64,000 nt of DNA, taken from positions 1 through 64,000 of the forward strand of contig NZ_CP011253.3 in assembly GCF_000972785.3 (NCBI RefSeq). The letters are read 5' to 3'. Origin of the DNA: Pandoraea oxalativorans (lineage in GTDB: Bacteria > Pseudomonadota > Gammaproteobacteria > Burkholderiales > Burkholderiaceae). Below the pieces are notes generated by a model. The model had not been told where the DNA came from, did not search any database, and saw only the letters and a program-made list of their open reading frames with translations. Shown one piece after another: positions 55,409 to 64,000 of the stretch (position 1 is the first letter of the stretch; each line of letters opens with the position of its first letter). A program made the position numbers and the translations under genes.

Positions 55409-56715
55409 GGTTCATCGCGCAATAGCGTGGAGGGATTTGACAAGTTTTCGTACTCTTGATGGCAGGAATTTGCCATCAGGAGTGCGTGGAGATGCTGGAT
55501 CGCAAGCTGCTGGAGTCGCTGGGAGGCTGGCAGGGCTATGCCGTCGAACGCGTGGAGTGGCCCGAGGGCACAGGGCGCACGCTGTCGATCTATTTGAAGC
55601 CAACCGCCAAGGTGATGCTGTGCGAGCAGTGCGGCGCACGATGTCGCCAGGTCCATGAGACCACGGTGCGCCGGGTGCGAGATCTGCCGTTATTTGAGTA
55701 CCGGGTTGTTCTTCATGTTCCACGCCGGCGCTTGTTGTGTGAGCAATGCGGTGGCCCGCGCCTGGAGCGGCTTACTTGGCTGGGTCGCTACCAGCGGGTG
55801 ACGGATCGGCTTGCGGCGGCCTGCAGCCAATTGCTGCAATCGAGCAACGTGCAGGCGGTGGCGAGGTTCTTCGAGCTGGGTTGGCATACCGTCAAGACGC
55901 TGGACAAGGCCCGGCTCCGAGCGTCAGTGCGCGAACCGGATTGGTCCAGGATCGAGTATTTAGCGATGGACGAGTTCGCCCTGCATAAAGGGCATCGGTA
56001 CGCGACGGTAGTCGTCGATCCGATCAGCAGGCAGGTGCTGTGGATCGGCCCAGGACGCTCACGCGAGACGGCTCGGGCGTTCTTCGAGCAATTGCCGCGT
56101 GGGGTCGCCCAACGCATCAAGGCCGTAGCCATCGACATGACTACGGCCTACGAGTTAGAAATCCAGGCCCACTGCCCACGGGCGGAGATCGTCTATGACT
56201 TGTTCCATGTCGTGGCCAAGTACGGACGAGAGGTCATTGATCGGGTGCGCGTGGATCAGGCCAACCAACTGCGCCAGGACCGTCCCGCGCGCCGGGTCAT
56301 CAAATCGAGCCGCTGGCTGTTATTGCGCAACCGCGACAAGCTAGACCGGCAGCAGGCCGTCCGGCTCGACGAATTGCTGCAAGCCAACCAGCCGCTGCTG
56401 ACGGTCTATGTCCTGAGGGACGAACTCAAGCGGCTCTGGTTCTACCGAAGACCTGCCTGGGCAAAACAAGCCTGGCACCACTGGTGCGAGCAGGCCGAGC
56501 AAAGCGGAATAGCCCCCTTGAACACCTTCGCTCAGCGTCTGAAAGGCTATCTGCATGGCATCCTGGCCAGATGCCGACATCGTCTAAACACCAGCATCGT
56601 TGAGGGCATTAACAACACTATCAAGGTCATTAAGCGGCGCGCCTACGGCTACCGAGACCAGGAATACTTCTTCCTCAAAATCCGCGCCGCCTTCCCCGGT
56701 AATGCTCAATGAACC
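55409..56715 (+). mobile_element. ISL3-family insertion sequence, copy 4
   Basis: The 1307-bp element with a perfect 8-bp direct repeat TTTCATTT at 55401-55408 and 56716-56723. It splits gene X1 in the same direction. Confidence 0.95.
55492..56712 (+). CDS. ISL3-family transposase, copy 4
   Basis: Same intact 406-residue transposase as in copies 1-3. Its promoter would be the IS itself or that of the disrupted gene X1. Confidence 0.93.
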   Translation: MLDRKLLESLGGWQGYAVERVEWPEGTGRTLSIYLKPTAKVMLCEQCGARCRQVHETTVRRVRDLPLFEYRVVLHVPRRRLLCEQCGGPRLERLTWLGRYQRVTDRLAAACSQLLQSSNVQAVARFFELGWHTVKTLDKARLRASVREPDWSRIEYLAMDEFALHKGHRYATVVVDPISRQVLWIGPGRSRETARAFFEQLPRGVAQRIKAVAIDMTTAYELEIQAHCPRAEIVYDLFHVVAKYGREVIDRVRVDQANQLRQDRPARRVIKSSRWLLLRNRDKLDRQQAVRLDELLQANQPLLTVYVLRDELKRLWFYRRPAWAKQAWHHWCEQAEQSGIAPLNTFAQRLKGYLHGILARCRHRLNTSIVEGINNTIKVIKRRAYGYRDQEYFFLKIRAAFPGNAQ

Positions 56716-56723
56716 TTTCATTT

Positions 56724-57293
56724 ACGGTCGCCGCGAGTCCTCGGGCACATAGCTTAGGTGCTGCGGCGCTTCGGGTGGCGGCGGACCTCGGAATCAAAAC
56801 ACTTGCATTCGTGAATGATGCGGCTGCGGCGGAGGGGCAATGGGATCATAAGATTGTCGTGCCGGGTAATGACAGCGACATCACGCTCATGCCGGAATGT
56901 CACAAAGACATTTTTGGAAACATGTCGCAAATTTGCGGCCATCAATCGGTATTGCTCGCCTATGGCGGAGGTTTGAGGTCAATGGCCGAGGCGTGGAGTG
57001 ACTATCGCCCCGTATTTTTTGAAGACAAGTTCATGGACCAAAGTGAAGCGAACAACTTGAAGGAAGAGTTTCTTAAAAATACGTACATCAGAAGAATGGC
57101 GTTCGCGCACAGGAATGGATACGAGTTAGGCAACGGGGAAATGGATGAGCCCTGGTTTTTTGATAAAAATAACCGTCGTGAACATGAACACTTTCGACCG
57201 GATGAGCGGCACTGGTTTGTCAAGTTAAGCGAATTTTTGGGGATGGACGAAAATCGATGGAGCGCTGGAAAGAGGAGCTTGCTTAATTGCTAA
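56724..57293 (+). pseudogene. Unknown gene X1, 3' part
   Basis: The remaining 189 codons, in frame with the 5' part after excision of the IS and one duplication (join FSF to TVAASP). An ATG formed at the IS edge (56709) keeps the frame open but lacks a ribosome site. It contains HKIVVPGNDSDITLMPE and SVLLAYGGGLRSMAEAW, resembling nucleotide-binding turns of LOG/SLOG-like folds, then a charged AT-rich C-terminus. The family is not recognised. Confidence 0.7.
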
Positions 57294-57361
57294 TACCTTG
57301 GGCGATAGCGTCGACTGGTAGTGGTCGACGAGCTTCTTCGTATGGCAGCGGAGGAAAACGG

Positions 57362-57545
57362 GGGCATCGCCCACTCAGCACCAGCGTCTGTGCCACCAGA
57401 TACAGCACGGTATCGATTACCCCGCCGACGAACGTGCCTTTGATGCCAATGTGTTCCGTCACGAAGTCGGCAAAGCCCGGGGTCACGCGCTCGGCCGCAA
57501 CTCTGAGTTGTACGTCGAGCGCTTTTCGCAACGGTTCGCCGCGCG
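57362..57545 (-). pseudogene. Remnant of a DUF445 gene 3' end
   Basis: On the minus strand the frame reads PLRKALDVQLRVAAERV, TPGFADFVTEHI, GTFVGGVIDTVLYLVAQ and LVLSGR, closely matching the last about 90 residues of the intact DUF445 protein at 58.5 kb but lacking some 28 internal residues. The intact gene has SLRKALDAQLRDAAERM, APGFADFVTDHI and GTLVGGLIGAVLYLVAQ. The rest of the gene is absent. The repeat also exists at DNA level, so it is a duplicated and decayed tail. Confidence 0.88.
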
Positions 57546-57776
57546 CGACAGATACTTGTGTCCGACGCACACGAGATGTGATGAGCAGTAACTGCAAGCT
57601 TTCCTGCAAGCGTATGTCCACGATGCCAGCGTGCGCGTGCCTCTAACCCGATGCAACGACGAAGCGCTCGCACGACGTGATTGCCGCCGACACGAACGAT
57701 AAGAGAGCGATACGAACGCATGGCGACCAGTCACGGCGAAGTGAATTTTTCACAAACGCTTGAAAGGAGAATTGCC

Positions 57777-58460
57777 ATGTTTTCAGTGACAAATACCGGG
57801 GCGGCTCTGCCACCGAATGTCAGCGCCGTTTCTCATACGAACGCACCTGTCGCTACCGATAACGCCTATCGCGGCGCATTAGCGCAGGCCATCGGATCGA
57901 AATACCTCATGGTGCTTGGCGATTACGGAACAGGTTCCGATGAGGCGAAGCTGAATCGCCAACTGGAAACTTTCACCCGGATGCTAACGCTATTGAAGAC
58001 GCGCTTTCACGAGTCGGAAGGTGGACGAGCGACAGATGGAAAGCGTCCGTATCCAAGCGACCAGCTTGTGTTGCTGACGTACGGCAATAGCAACCGGGTA
58101 AGTGAGTTCATCCGCATCGCCAACGACCTCGCGAATCAGCCTGGCAAGCCCATCGAATCCATCGGTGTCGTGCTTCCCGGCGATCCGCAGCGAGTGCGCG
58201 ATCTGCCCTGCACTTATTTCATCGAGGTCGCGCATGCCCCCGCAGCCGGTGAGCCGGCGTGCTTGCCGGAGTCAAAGGAACCGCTCGTGGTTGAGGCGCT
58301 GAAGATCGCGGTCGAAGAATGGCAAAAGGCATATCCCGGCGTGCCAGACTCAGGCAACAAATTCCACGGCATGTACGCGACCCTCGATCACAGCAACGTG
58401 GAAGGGCAGGAGCGTGCGCTAATTCAAGACAAGTGGGGCTGGATGGACATGAGCTCCTGA
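57777..58460 (+). CDS. Unknown protein X2
   Basis: A 227-residue protein with a very strong ribosome site (AAAGGAG, 8 bases from the ATG). The first 30 residues are Ser/Thr/Asn/Pro-rich without a signal peptide, a composition common in secreted effectors. The core looks like an alpha/beta fold: YLMVLGDYGTGSDEAKLNRQ (strand, turn and helix near 42-61), QLVLLTYGNSNRVSEFIRIA (near 95-114) and SIGVVLPGD (near 126-134). The VLLxYG strand recurs in X1 and X3. It is convergent with the DUF445 gene, ending 8 bases from its stop. Function unknown. Confidence 0.7.
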   Translation: MFSVTNTGAALPPNVSAVSHTNAPVATDNAYRGALAQAIGSKYLMVLGDYGTGSDEAKLNRQLETFTRMLTLLKTRFHESEGGRATDGKRPYPSDQLVLLTYGNSNRVSEFIRIANDLANQPGKPIESIGVVLPGDPQRVRDLPCTYFIEVAHAPAAGEPACLPESKEPLVVEALKIAVEEWQKAYPGVPDSGNKFHGMYATLDHSNVEGQERALIQDKWGWMDMSS

Positions 58461-58468
58461 ATTGCCCC

Positions 58469-59740
58469 TTACCGCCCCATCAGCACCGGCGCCTGCGCCA
58501 CCAGATAAAGCACCGCGCCGATCAACCCGCCGACGAGCGTGCCGTTGATGCGGATGTATTGCAGGTCTTGCCCCACACTGAGACGGATCTGCTGCGACAA
58601 ATGCTCCGCATTCCAGCCATGCACCGTCGCGCGGATATGATCCGTCACGAAGTCGGCAAAGCCCGGGGCCATGCGCTCGGCCGCATCTCTGAGTTGCGCG
58701 TCGAGCGCCTTTCGCAACGACTCGCTGCGCGCGAGTTCCTGCCCGATCCATGCCGCTGCACCGGTGATCTTCGCACCGATCACCGAGTCTTCTTTCGCAA
58801 GATCCTGCTTCACCCAACTGCGCCATTCGTTCCACAAACTACCCACATAAGCGTTCAGCGCGGTGTCGCCCTTCAGTTGCGACTTGAAGCCGTCGAGCTT
58901 CGCCTGAAATTCGGCGTCGTGTTTCAGACGCTCGATCAATCCCGCCACGGCGCGGTCGAACGCCTGACGCAACTGATGCGACTCGTCCGCTTCCATCTGT
59001 GCAAGCAGACGTGTGACGGCCGCCGAGATCATGTCCGAGCCTTTGTTGCCGATCCATTCCGACGGCAGCACCTTCTCCTTCTTCGGGTGATCGGCCTTGA
59101 GCCAGTCGACGATGCGCGCTGAAATGAATTCGCGTGTTTGCGGCTCGTTGAGCAATTCGACGAGATAGTCGAGCGTTTCGTCGAGCAGCGCCTGATGGCG
59201 TCCGTCGCGGGTGAGCGTGTCGAGAATCGCTGCGGCCGATTGCGAGAGATCGAGACGATCGATCATCGTATCCAGCGCGCGGCGGATGAAGGCCTGCACG
59301 TTGCGCTCATCCATCACATCCAGCACACCGCCCGTCACCTTCACCAGCACGGCGCTCAACTGACGCGTGTTCTCGTACGAGCCGAGCCAGCGGGTGAGTG
59401 CATCGGCCGGATTCTGCTGTTCGATGAGACGCACGACGGACGGCGTGTCGAGAAACTTCTCGCGCACGAAGCGGGCGAGGCCATCGCCGAGGGCGTCCTT
59501 TTTGCGGATCAGGATGTTCGTATGCCGTGCGAGTCCCGGAATCGGAATGCGACGGAACAGCGCTTCGACCGCGAACCAGTCCGCGAGTCCGCCGACCATC
59601 GCGGCTTCGGCCGCCGCGCGAATCCAGCCTGTGAGGAAATGCACCGGCATGAAAAGCGTGGCGATGAAAATCGCCAGTGCGACGAGAAGGAATGACAGCG
59701 CACGCCGTTCGGCGCGTTGCAGGGCGATGGCGGGGTCCAT
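58469..59740 (-). CDS. DUF445-family membrane protein
   Basis: A 423-residue protein of the DUF445 family. An N-terminal membrane helix (SFLLVALAIFIATLFMP, about 14-31) leads to the family motif AAAEAAMVGGLADWFAVEALFRRIPIPGLARHTNILIRKKDALG near 40-85. A long cytoplasmic or periplasmic helical region follows (repeats such as FIRRALDTMIDRLDL and RQAFDRAVAGLIERL), and the C-terminus ends with a second helix (INGTLVGGLIGAVLYLVAQAP). I start at MDPAIALQRAERR; the frame extends 77 codons upstream but looks non-coding. A decayed copy of its 3' end lies 1 kb downstream. Confidence 0.88.
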   Translation of the reverse strand: MDPAIALQRAERRALSFLLVALAIFIATLFMPVHFLTGWIRAAAEAAMVGGLADWFAVEALFRRIPIPGLARHTNILIRKKDALGDGLARFVREKFLDTPSVVRLIEQQNPADALTRWLGSYENTRQLSAVLVKVTGGVLDVMDERNVQAFIRRALDTMIDRLDLSQSAAAILDTLTRDGRHQALLDETLDYLVELLNEPQTREFISARIVDWLKADHPKKEKVLPSEWIGNKGSDMISAAVTRLLAQMEADESHQLRQAFDRAVAGLIERLKHDAEFQAKLDGFKSQLKGDTALNAYVGSLWNEWRSWVKQDLAKEDSVIGAKITGAAAWIGQELARSESLRKALDAQLRDAAERMAPGFADFVTDHIRATVHGWNAEHLSQQIRLSVGQDLQYIRINGTLVGGLIGAVLYLVAQAPVLMGR

Positions 59741-59995
59741 GCGTAGCGAGCTTTCGAGTGGACGGGGAGTCTGACAAACACCTGGAAAGACTACCTCATT
59801 CTGCGCTCGACTTCGATACGGGGCGAAAAGTGGAAGTCTGTGCCCGGACACTGCGCGCACGATGACTGCGGTGCGATATCGGTCCACCGGACGTTGCGCA
59901 CCCAATCGGTTCGCCTCGGGCGACCCGCCGACTTCTCGCTGCCATAAGTGAACCGGCAATTCTGCCGTCATTCCCCTTCAAAAAGACGACTCCTT

Positions 59996-60589
59996 ATGTT
60001 CTGTCCTTCTGCCTCGCCCCTCACTGCCGGAATGTCTGTCGCCTTGCACCAGACGTTGCCCTCGGACGATATCCACGCGTCGGTCGAGCAGGCGCTACAT
60101 GACGTATTCGCGGACAAATACACCGTGTTGATCGATTGCGAGAGCGAGCGAGGTGTCTTGCCGCCGGACGTTCGGGAACACGTGTGCAGCGATTTGGGCG
60201 AGGCAATCCTCTGCGCCTGTGCGGAAGACCCAACCCGGTTGGAGAGCGCCGTCGTGCTTCTGTATGGCGATGTCGAGATGTGTACGTCGATCCGGGGGGC
60301 AATCAATGAAGCGTTCCCCGTCGTTGCTATGGTGCCGACGGAGCGTCACGTGACCTTGTATCGCGATGATGAAGTCATTGCGACCTTCGGCAAGGTGCCG
60401 CACAAGCCTTGGACGTTTCTTCGTGTGGCGCTCGGCATCGCTGGCAAAGCGGGAAAGGGTGCTGAAGTCCTCTCCTACGCCGGGGCGCACGGCATGGCCG
60501 CCATGCTCGACGCAATACCCACGAGTTTTCCGCTGCAGGACCGCGTTGTCGCATCGATCCAGGCGCTCGTCGATGAAACGCGCACATGA
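59996..60589 (+). CDS. Unknown protein X3
   Basis: A 197-residue protein divergent from DUF445. It has no signal peptide; the N-terminus is Ser/Pro/Ala-rich. An alpha/beta core is likely: YTVLIDCESERG (strand), VREHVCSDLGEAILCAC (helix), SAVVLLYGDVEMCTSIRGAINEAF (strand, turn, helix), PVVAMVPTERHVTLY. The VVLLYG segment parallels VLLTYG of X2 and VLLAYG of X1. The start is uncertain; ribosome sites are poor at both candidate ATGs (59996 and 60032). A strong terminator follows. Function unknown. Confidence 0.6.
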   Translation: MFCPSASPLTAGMSVALHQTLPSDDIHASVEQALHDVFADKYTVLIDCESERGVLPPDVREHVCSDLGEAILCACAEDPTRLESAVVLLYGDVEMCTSIRGAINEAFPVVAMVPTERHVTLYRDDEVIATFGKVPHKPWTFLRVALGIAGKAGKGAEVLSYAGAHGMAAMLDAIPTSFPLQDRVVASIQALVDETRT

Positions 60590-60599
60590 CGATGTAAAC

Positions 60600-60632
60600 G
60601 CAAAACGGCACATTCGTCATGTGCCGTTTTGC
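60600..60632 (+). terminator. X3 terminator
   Basis: GCAAAACGGCACAT and ATGTGCCGTTTTGC form a perfect 14-bp stem with a 5-base loop, with T4 inside the 3' arm. Convergent glcB may use it from the other side. Confidence 0.85.
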
Positions 60633-60687
60633 CGGGTATCGCCCTACGGGGTGACACCTGTTCGCGCGACTAGGTCGCGCTACCTGC

Positions 60688-62868
60688 TTATCCGCGTTGC
60701 TTCGCCTTCAGTTCCAGACGGTACTTGTGCAGCAGCGGCTCGGTGTAGCCGTTCGATTGCGTCAGACCTTCGAACACCAGTGCGCTTGCGGCCTTGAAGG
60801 CGAGCGAGTTGTCGAAGTTGCCCGCCATCGGCACATAAGCCTTGTCACCGGCATTCTGTTTGTCGACGACGGCCGCCATGCGCTTCATGGTCTCTTCGAC
60901 CTGTTCGCGCGTGATCACGCCGTGACGCATCCAGTTCGCCAGATGCTGGCTGGAAATACGTAGCGTTGCGCGGTCTTCCATCAGGCCGATGTCGTTGATG
61001 TCCGGCACCTTCGAGCAGCCCACGCCCTGATCGATCCAGCGAACGACGTAACCGAGAATGCCCTGCGCGTTGTTCTCGATCTCCTTGCGAATTTCCTCGG
61101 CGCTCCACTCCGCCTTGGCCACGACCGGCACCGTCAGCAGACCGGCGAGCAGCGCGTCGCGCTCCTTCGCGTAATCGATCTTTTCGAGTTCTTGCTGAAC
61201 GGCCTGCACGTCGACCACGTGGTAGTGCAGCGCGTGCAACGTCGCGGCGGTGGGCGACGGCACCCAGGCAGTGTTCGCCCCGGCCTTCGGATGCGCGATC
61301 TTTTGTTCGAGCATGGCGTGCATCAGGTCCGGCATGGCCCACATGCCCTTGCCGATCTGTGCGCGACCACGCAGTCCGGCAGCCAGACCGACCAGCACGT
61401 TGCTCTTCTCGTACGCGGTGATCCATGCCGACGACTTCATGTCGCCCTTGCGCATCATCGGACCGGCTTCCATCGCGGTGTGCATTTCGTCGCCCGTGCG
61501 ATCGAGGAAGCCCGTGTTGATGAACGCCACGCGTGCGGCCGCCGCTGCGATACAGGCCGAGAGGTTCGCGCTGGTGCGGCGCTCTTCGTCCATGATGCCC
61601 ATCTTGAGCGTGTTGCGCGGCAGGCTGTACAGGTCTTCGACGCGACCGAACAGTTCGTCGGCGAACGCGACTTCGGCCGGGCCGTGCATCTTCGGCTTGA
61701 CGATGTAGATCGAACCGGTGCGCGAGTTCAGACGATGCTTGCGGTCGTGCAGCGAGGCGAGCACGGTCACCACGCCGTCGAGAATGCCTTCCGGAATCTC
61801 GTGGCCTTCGCGGTCGGTGATGGCGGGATTCGTCATCAGGTGGCCAACGTTGCGGATGAACAGCAGCGAGCGGCCATGCAGCTTGAGCGGCTTGCCGTCG
61901 GCGCCGGTGTACTCGCGGTCGGCGTTCAGACGGCGCGTGAAGGTCTTGCCGCCCTTGGCGACTTCTTCCGTCAGCGTGCCTTGCATCAGGCCGAGCCAGT
62001 TGCGATAGAGGTCGACCTTGTCGTCGGCGTCCACGGCGGCCACCGAGTCTTCGCAGTCGATGATGGTGGTCACGGCGGCTTCGACCAGCACGTCCTTGAT
62101 ATGGGCGGCATCGGTCTTGCCGATCGGGTGATTCGCGTCGAACTGGATTTCGAAGTGCAGGCCGTTGTGCTTGATCAGCACGGCGGTCGGCTTCGCAGCG
62201 TCGCCCTGATGACCCGCAAACAGGGCCGGGGTGGCGAGTGCCGTCTTGCCGCTCCTGGTCGTCACGACGAGCTTGCCGTTCTCGACAGCGTAGCCGGTGG
62301 CGTCCTTATGCGAGCCTTCGGCCAGCGGTGCGGCCTGATCGAGGAACCCGCGCGCGAAGGCGATCACGAGTTCGCCGCGCTTCGGGTTGTAGCCGGTGCC
62401 CTTCTCGGCGCCGCCGGTCTCGGGGATGGCGTCGGTGCCGTACAGCGCGTCGTACAGGCTGCCCCAACGCGCGTTGGCGGCATTCAGGGCGTAACGGGCG
62501 TTGGACAGCGGCACCACGAGCTGCGGGCCGGCCTGTTCGGCGATTTCGTAGTCGACTTCGGCCGTCGTGGCCTTCACGCTTGCCGGGGCAGGCAGCAGGT
62601 AGCCGATCTTTTCGAGGAAGGCGCGGTAGGCGGCAGCGTCGGCAATCGGGCCCGGATTGGCGCGGTGCCAACCGTCGAGTTCGCCTTGCAGGCGGTCGCG
62701 CTCGGCGAGCAGTGCGCGGTTCTTCGGGGCGAGGTCATGGACGATGGCGTCGAAGCCTTTCCAGAACGCGTCCACATCGACACCGGTGCCCGGCAGGACT
62801 TCCTTTTCGATGAACGCGATCAGATTGTCTGCGACCGTCAGGCCGCCACGCTTGGAAGTGGAAGTCAT
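60688..62868 (-). CDS. glcB: Malate synthase G
   Basis: Condenses glyoxylate with acetyl-CoA to malate in the glyoxylate bypass. The 726-residue length is that of the G isoform. Typical sequences: [13 protein letters not shown] near 31, [19 protein letters not shown] near 267-285, [13 protein letters not shown] with the catalytic Arg near 335, [26 protein letters not shown] near 404-430 with the metal-binding Glu, [36 protein letters not shown], and the C-terminal catalytic Asp in [22 protein letters not shown]. It stands alone; no glc operon partners are adjacent. Confidence 0.96.
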   Translation of the reverse strand: MTSTSKRGGLTVADNLIAFIEKEVLPGTGVDVDAFWKGFDAIVHDLAPKNRALLAERDRLQGELDGWHRANPGPIADAAAYRAFLEKIGYLLPAPASVKATTAEVDYEIAEQAGPQLVVPLSNARYALNAANARWGSLYDALYGTDAIPETGGAEKGTGYNPKRGELVIAFARGFLDQAAPLAEGSHKDATGYAVENGKLVVTTRSGKTALATPALFAGHQGDAAKPTAVLIKHNGLHFEIQFDANHPIGKTDAAHIKDVLVEAAVTTIIDCEDSVAAVDADDKVDLYRNWLGLMQGTLTEEVAKGGKTFTRRLNADREYTGADGKPLKLHGRSLLFIRNVGHLMTNPAITDREGHEIPEGILDGVVTVLASLHDRKHRLNSRTGSIYIVKPKMHGPAEVAFADELFGRVEDLYSLPRNTLKMGIMDEERRTSANLSACIAAAAARVAFINTGFLDRTGDEMHTAMEAGPMMRKGDMKSSAWITAYEKSNVLVGLAAGLRGRAQIGKGMWAMPDLMHAMLEQKIAHPKAGANTAWVPSPTAATLHALHYHVVDVQAVQQELEKIDYAKERDALLAGLLTVPVVAKAEWSAEEIRKEIENNAQGILGYVVRWIDQGVGCSKVPDINDIGLMEDRATLRISSQHLANWMRHGVITREQVEETMKRMAAVVDKQNAGDKAYVPMAGNFDNSLAFKAASALVFEGLTQSNGYTEPLLHKYRLELKAKQRG

Positions 62869-63307
62869 GATGCTGTACTCGAGTTTGAAAACCAGGTTGA
62901 CGCGACTCCGTCCGACCGCTTGCCGGTGCGCCGATGCTTTTTTGCGACGGTCACATCGTCAGGAGAACGGACGTTATGGGGCAATCGGGGTCAGTCTTAT
63001 ATAAGAGTCTGAGTGTAATCCTTCTCAGGTCACTCGGAAACCCGGTATTTCGCGTCCTCGCACCCGCCCGGCTTATAGGTGGGATAAGGGTTTGCGTATG
63101 ACATCGACGCCATAAGGCTTTGCCGCCGATGCTCAATTTTCCGTGTGCAGTTGCAGCATTCGGTATGACGTTTCACTTTATGAGAAACGAAGGGGTGACG
63201 TCGAGAATGCCGTGCGGCGTTTCCTTTCGATATGAATCTGATCGTTCGTGCGGCGGGTACACTCGATCTTTCCCCCAAAAGACCATTTGCCCGGGAGGCA
63301 TGAAGTC
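62869..63307. other. Gap between glcB and pepE
   Basis: A 439-bp divergent gap that should hold both promoters. No gene or clear operator is visible. GGGAGG at about 63293 is the pepE ribosome site. Confidence 0.4.
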
Positions 63308-64000
63308 GTGAAACAGATCTTGATGATGAGCAGTTCGCGCAAGGGCGTGTCGGGCTATCTGGAACATGCGGAAGATCAGGTGCATGCGGTGCTCAAGGGT
63401 CGCGCGAAGCGGGTGTTGTTCGTGCCGTACGCGGGTGGCATCACGTTCAGTTTCGACGAGTACGAATCGCGCGTGAAGCCGTCGTTCGAGCGATTCGGTT
63501 ACGAACTGACGTCGATCCATCACCACAAGGATGCGCGGGCGGCGGTGGAGCAGGCGGAAGCGGTGGTGGTCGGCGGCGGCAATACGTTCGTGTTGCTCGA
63601 CCGGATGTACAACGCGGGCATCGTGGGGTTGCTGCGTGAGCGGCTGAATGCGGGCATGCCGTATGTGGGATGGAGCGCGGGGGCGAACGTGGTGTGCCCG
63701 ACCATCCGCACGACGAACGACATGCCGATTGTGGAACCGCCGACGCTCAAGGCGCTGGGCGTGGTGCCGTTTCAGGTGAACCCGCACTTCATCAGTGGCA
63801 AGCCGTCGGGACACAACGGCGAGTCGCGTGAAGAACGTCTGGCGGAGTATCTGGCGATCAATCCGGACGAGAGCGTCGTTGCGATTCCGGAAGGCGTAGC
63901 GTTGCATGTGCACGGCGACCATGCGACGGTGCTCGGCGAATTCGACGCGCTGCATTTCCGTCAGGGCGGCGCCGTCGACAAGATCGCCACGGGCAGCACG
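63308..64000 (+). CDS. pepE: Peptidase E (alpha-aspartyl dipeptidase), 3' end cut by window
   Basis: A cytoplasmic serine peptidase of the S51 family that cleaves Asp-Xaa dipeptides. The GTG start at 63308 has GGGAGG upstream and gives MKQILMMSSSRKG. The nucleophile elbow GWSAGANVV places Ser at residue 123; the preceding AVVVGGGNTFVLLDRM and the following PIVEPPTLKALGVVPFQVNPHF (with the catalytic-triad region and His) are typical. 231 codons are present, so very little should be missing beyond base 64000. Confidence 0.92.
   Translation, partial: MKQILMMSSSRKGVSGYLEHAEDQVHAVLKGRAKRVLFVPYAGGITFSFDEYESRVKPSFERFGYELTSIHHHKDARAAVEQAEAVVVGGGNTFVLLDRMYNAGIVGLLRERLNAGMPYVGWSAGANVVCPTIRTTNDMPIVEPPTLKALGVVPFQVNPHFISGKPSGHNGESREERLAEYLAINPDESVVAIPEGVALHVHGDHATVLGEFDALHFRQGGAVDKIATGST

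Overview
The window looks like a Burkholderiaceae chromosome read from dnaA, most probably a Pandoraea-like organism. The basis is the dnaA-dnaN-gyrB start, high GC with C/G-ending codons, DUF4148 small secreted proteins (a Burkholderiales family), and the mix of prp, phosphonate-type and formamidase genes. The genus is an inference from protein character; no database was searched.

Layout. 0-7 kb: replication genes dnaA, dnaN, gyrB, with an ISL3-family element inserted in the A-tract of the gyrB terminator. 7-11 kb: nitrogen genes (formamidase fmdA with fmdB, NADP-glutamate dehydrogenase) and a methyltransferase. 11-17 kb: propionate regulator PrpR divergent from prpB, with two palindromic operators and a sigma-54 promoter, then an MHS-family transporter. 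17-23 kb: tRNA-Leu(GAG), a chemoreceptor, and a nickel/cobalt module (RcnR, its operator, RcnA, and an ABC ATPase with a poor P-loop overlapping rcnR). 23-27 kb: an unknown gene cut by ISL3 copy 2, followed directly by fecR-fecI with a Fur box but no TonB receptor. 27-33 kb: a 1981-residue tandem UvrA preceded by a perfect LexA box. 33-42 kb: a frameshifted DUF4148 gene, a dense one-direction cluster of DnaA-box-like 9-mers, metY, a UppP-like phosphatase, LysR plus an iron alcohol dehydrogenase, and an MFS gene split by an IS256-family element. 42-47 kb: DUF4148-type proteins, a candidate deaminase-fold protein with HAE and PCxxC motifs, and a CesT-like chaperone/effector-like pair. 47-55 kb: a purine salvage block (adenosine deaminase, purine permease, LysR, nucleoside hydrolase, porin) with similar inverted-repeat operators at two promoters. 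55-60 kb: an accessory island with three unknown genes around a DUF445 gene and a decayed DUF445 3' end; ISL3 copy 4 splits one of them. 60-64 kb: malate synthase G and a peptidase E gene that runs off the end.

The most unusual material is (i) the 55-60 kb island, whose three unknown proteins share a VLL-x-YG strand/turn and which carries a second DUF445 tail, suggesting a gene-plus-tail duplication; (ii) the deaminase-like and chaperone/effector-like genes at 43.7-46.9 kb; and (iii) the DnaA-box-like array at 33.9-34.1 kb. Four ISL3 copies of exactly 1307 bp encode the same protein, pointing to recent activity; two have perfect 8-bp target duplications and two do not.
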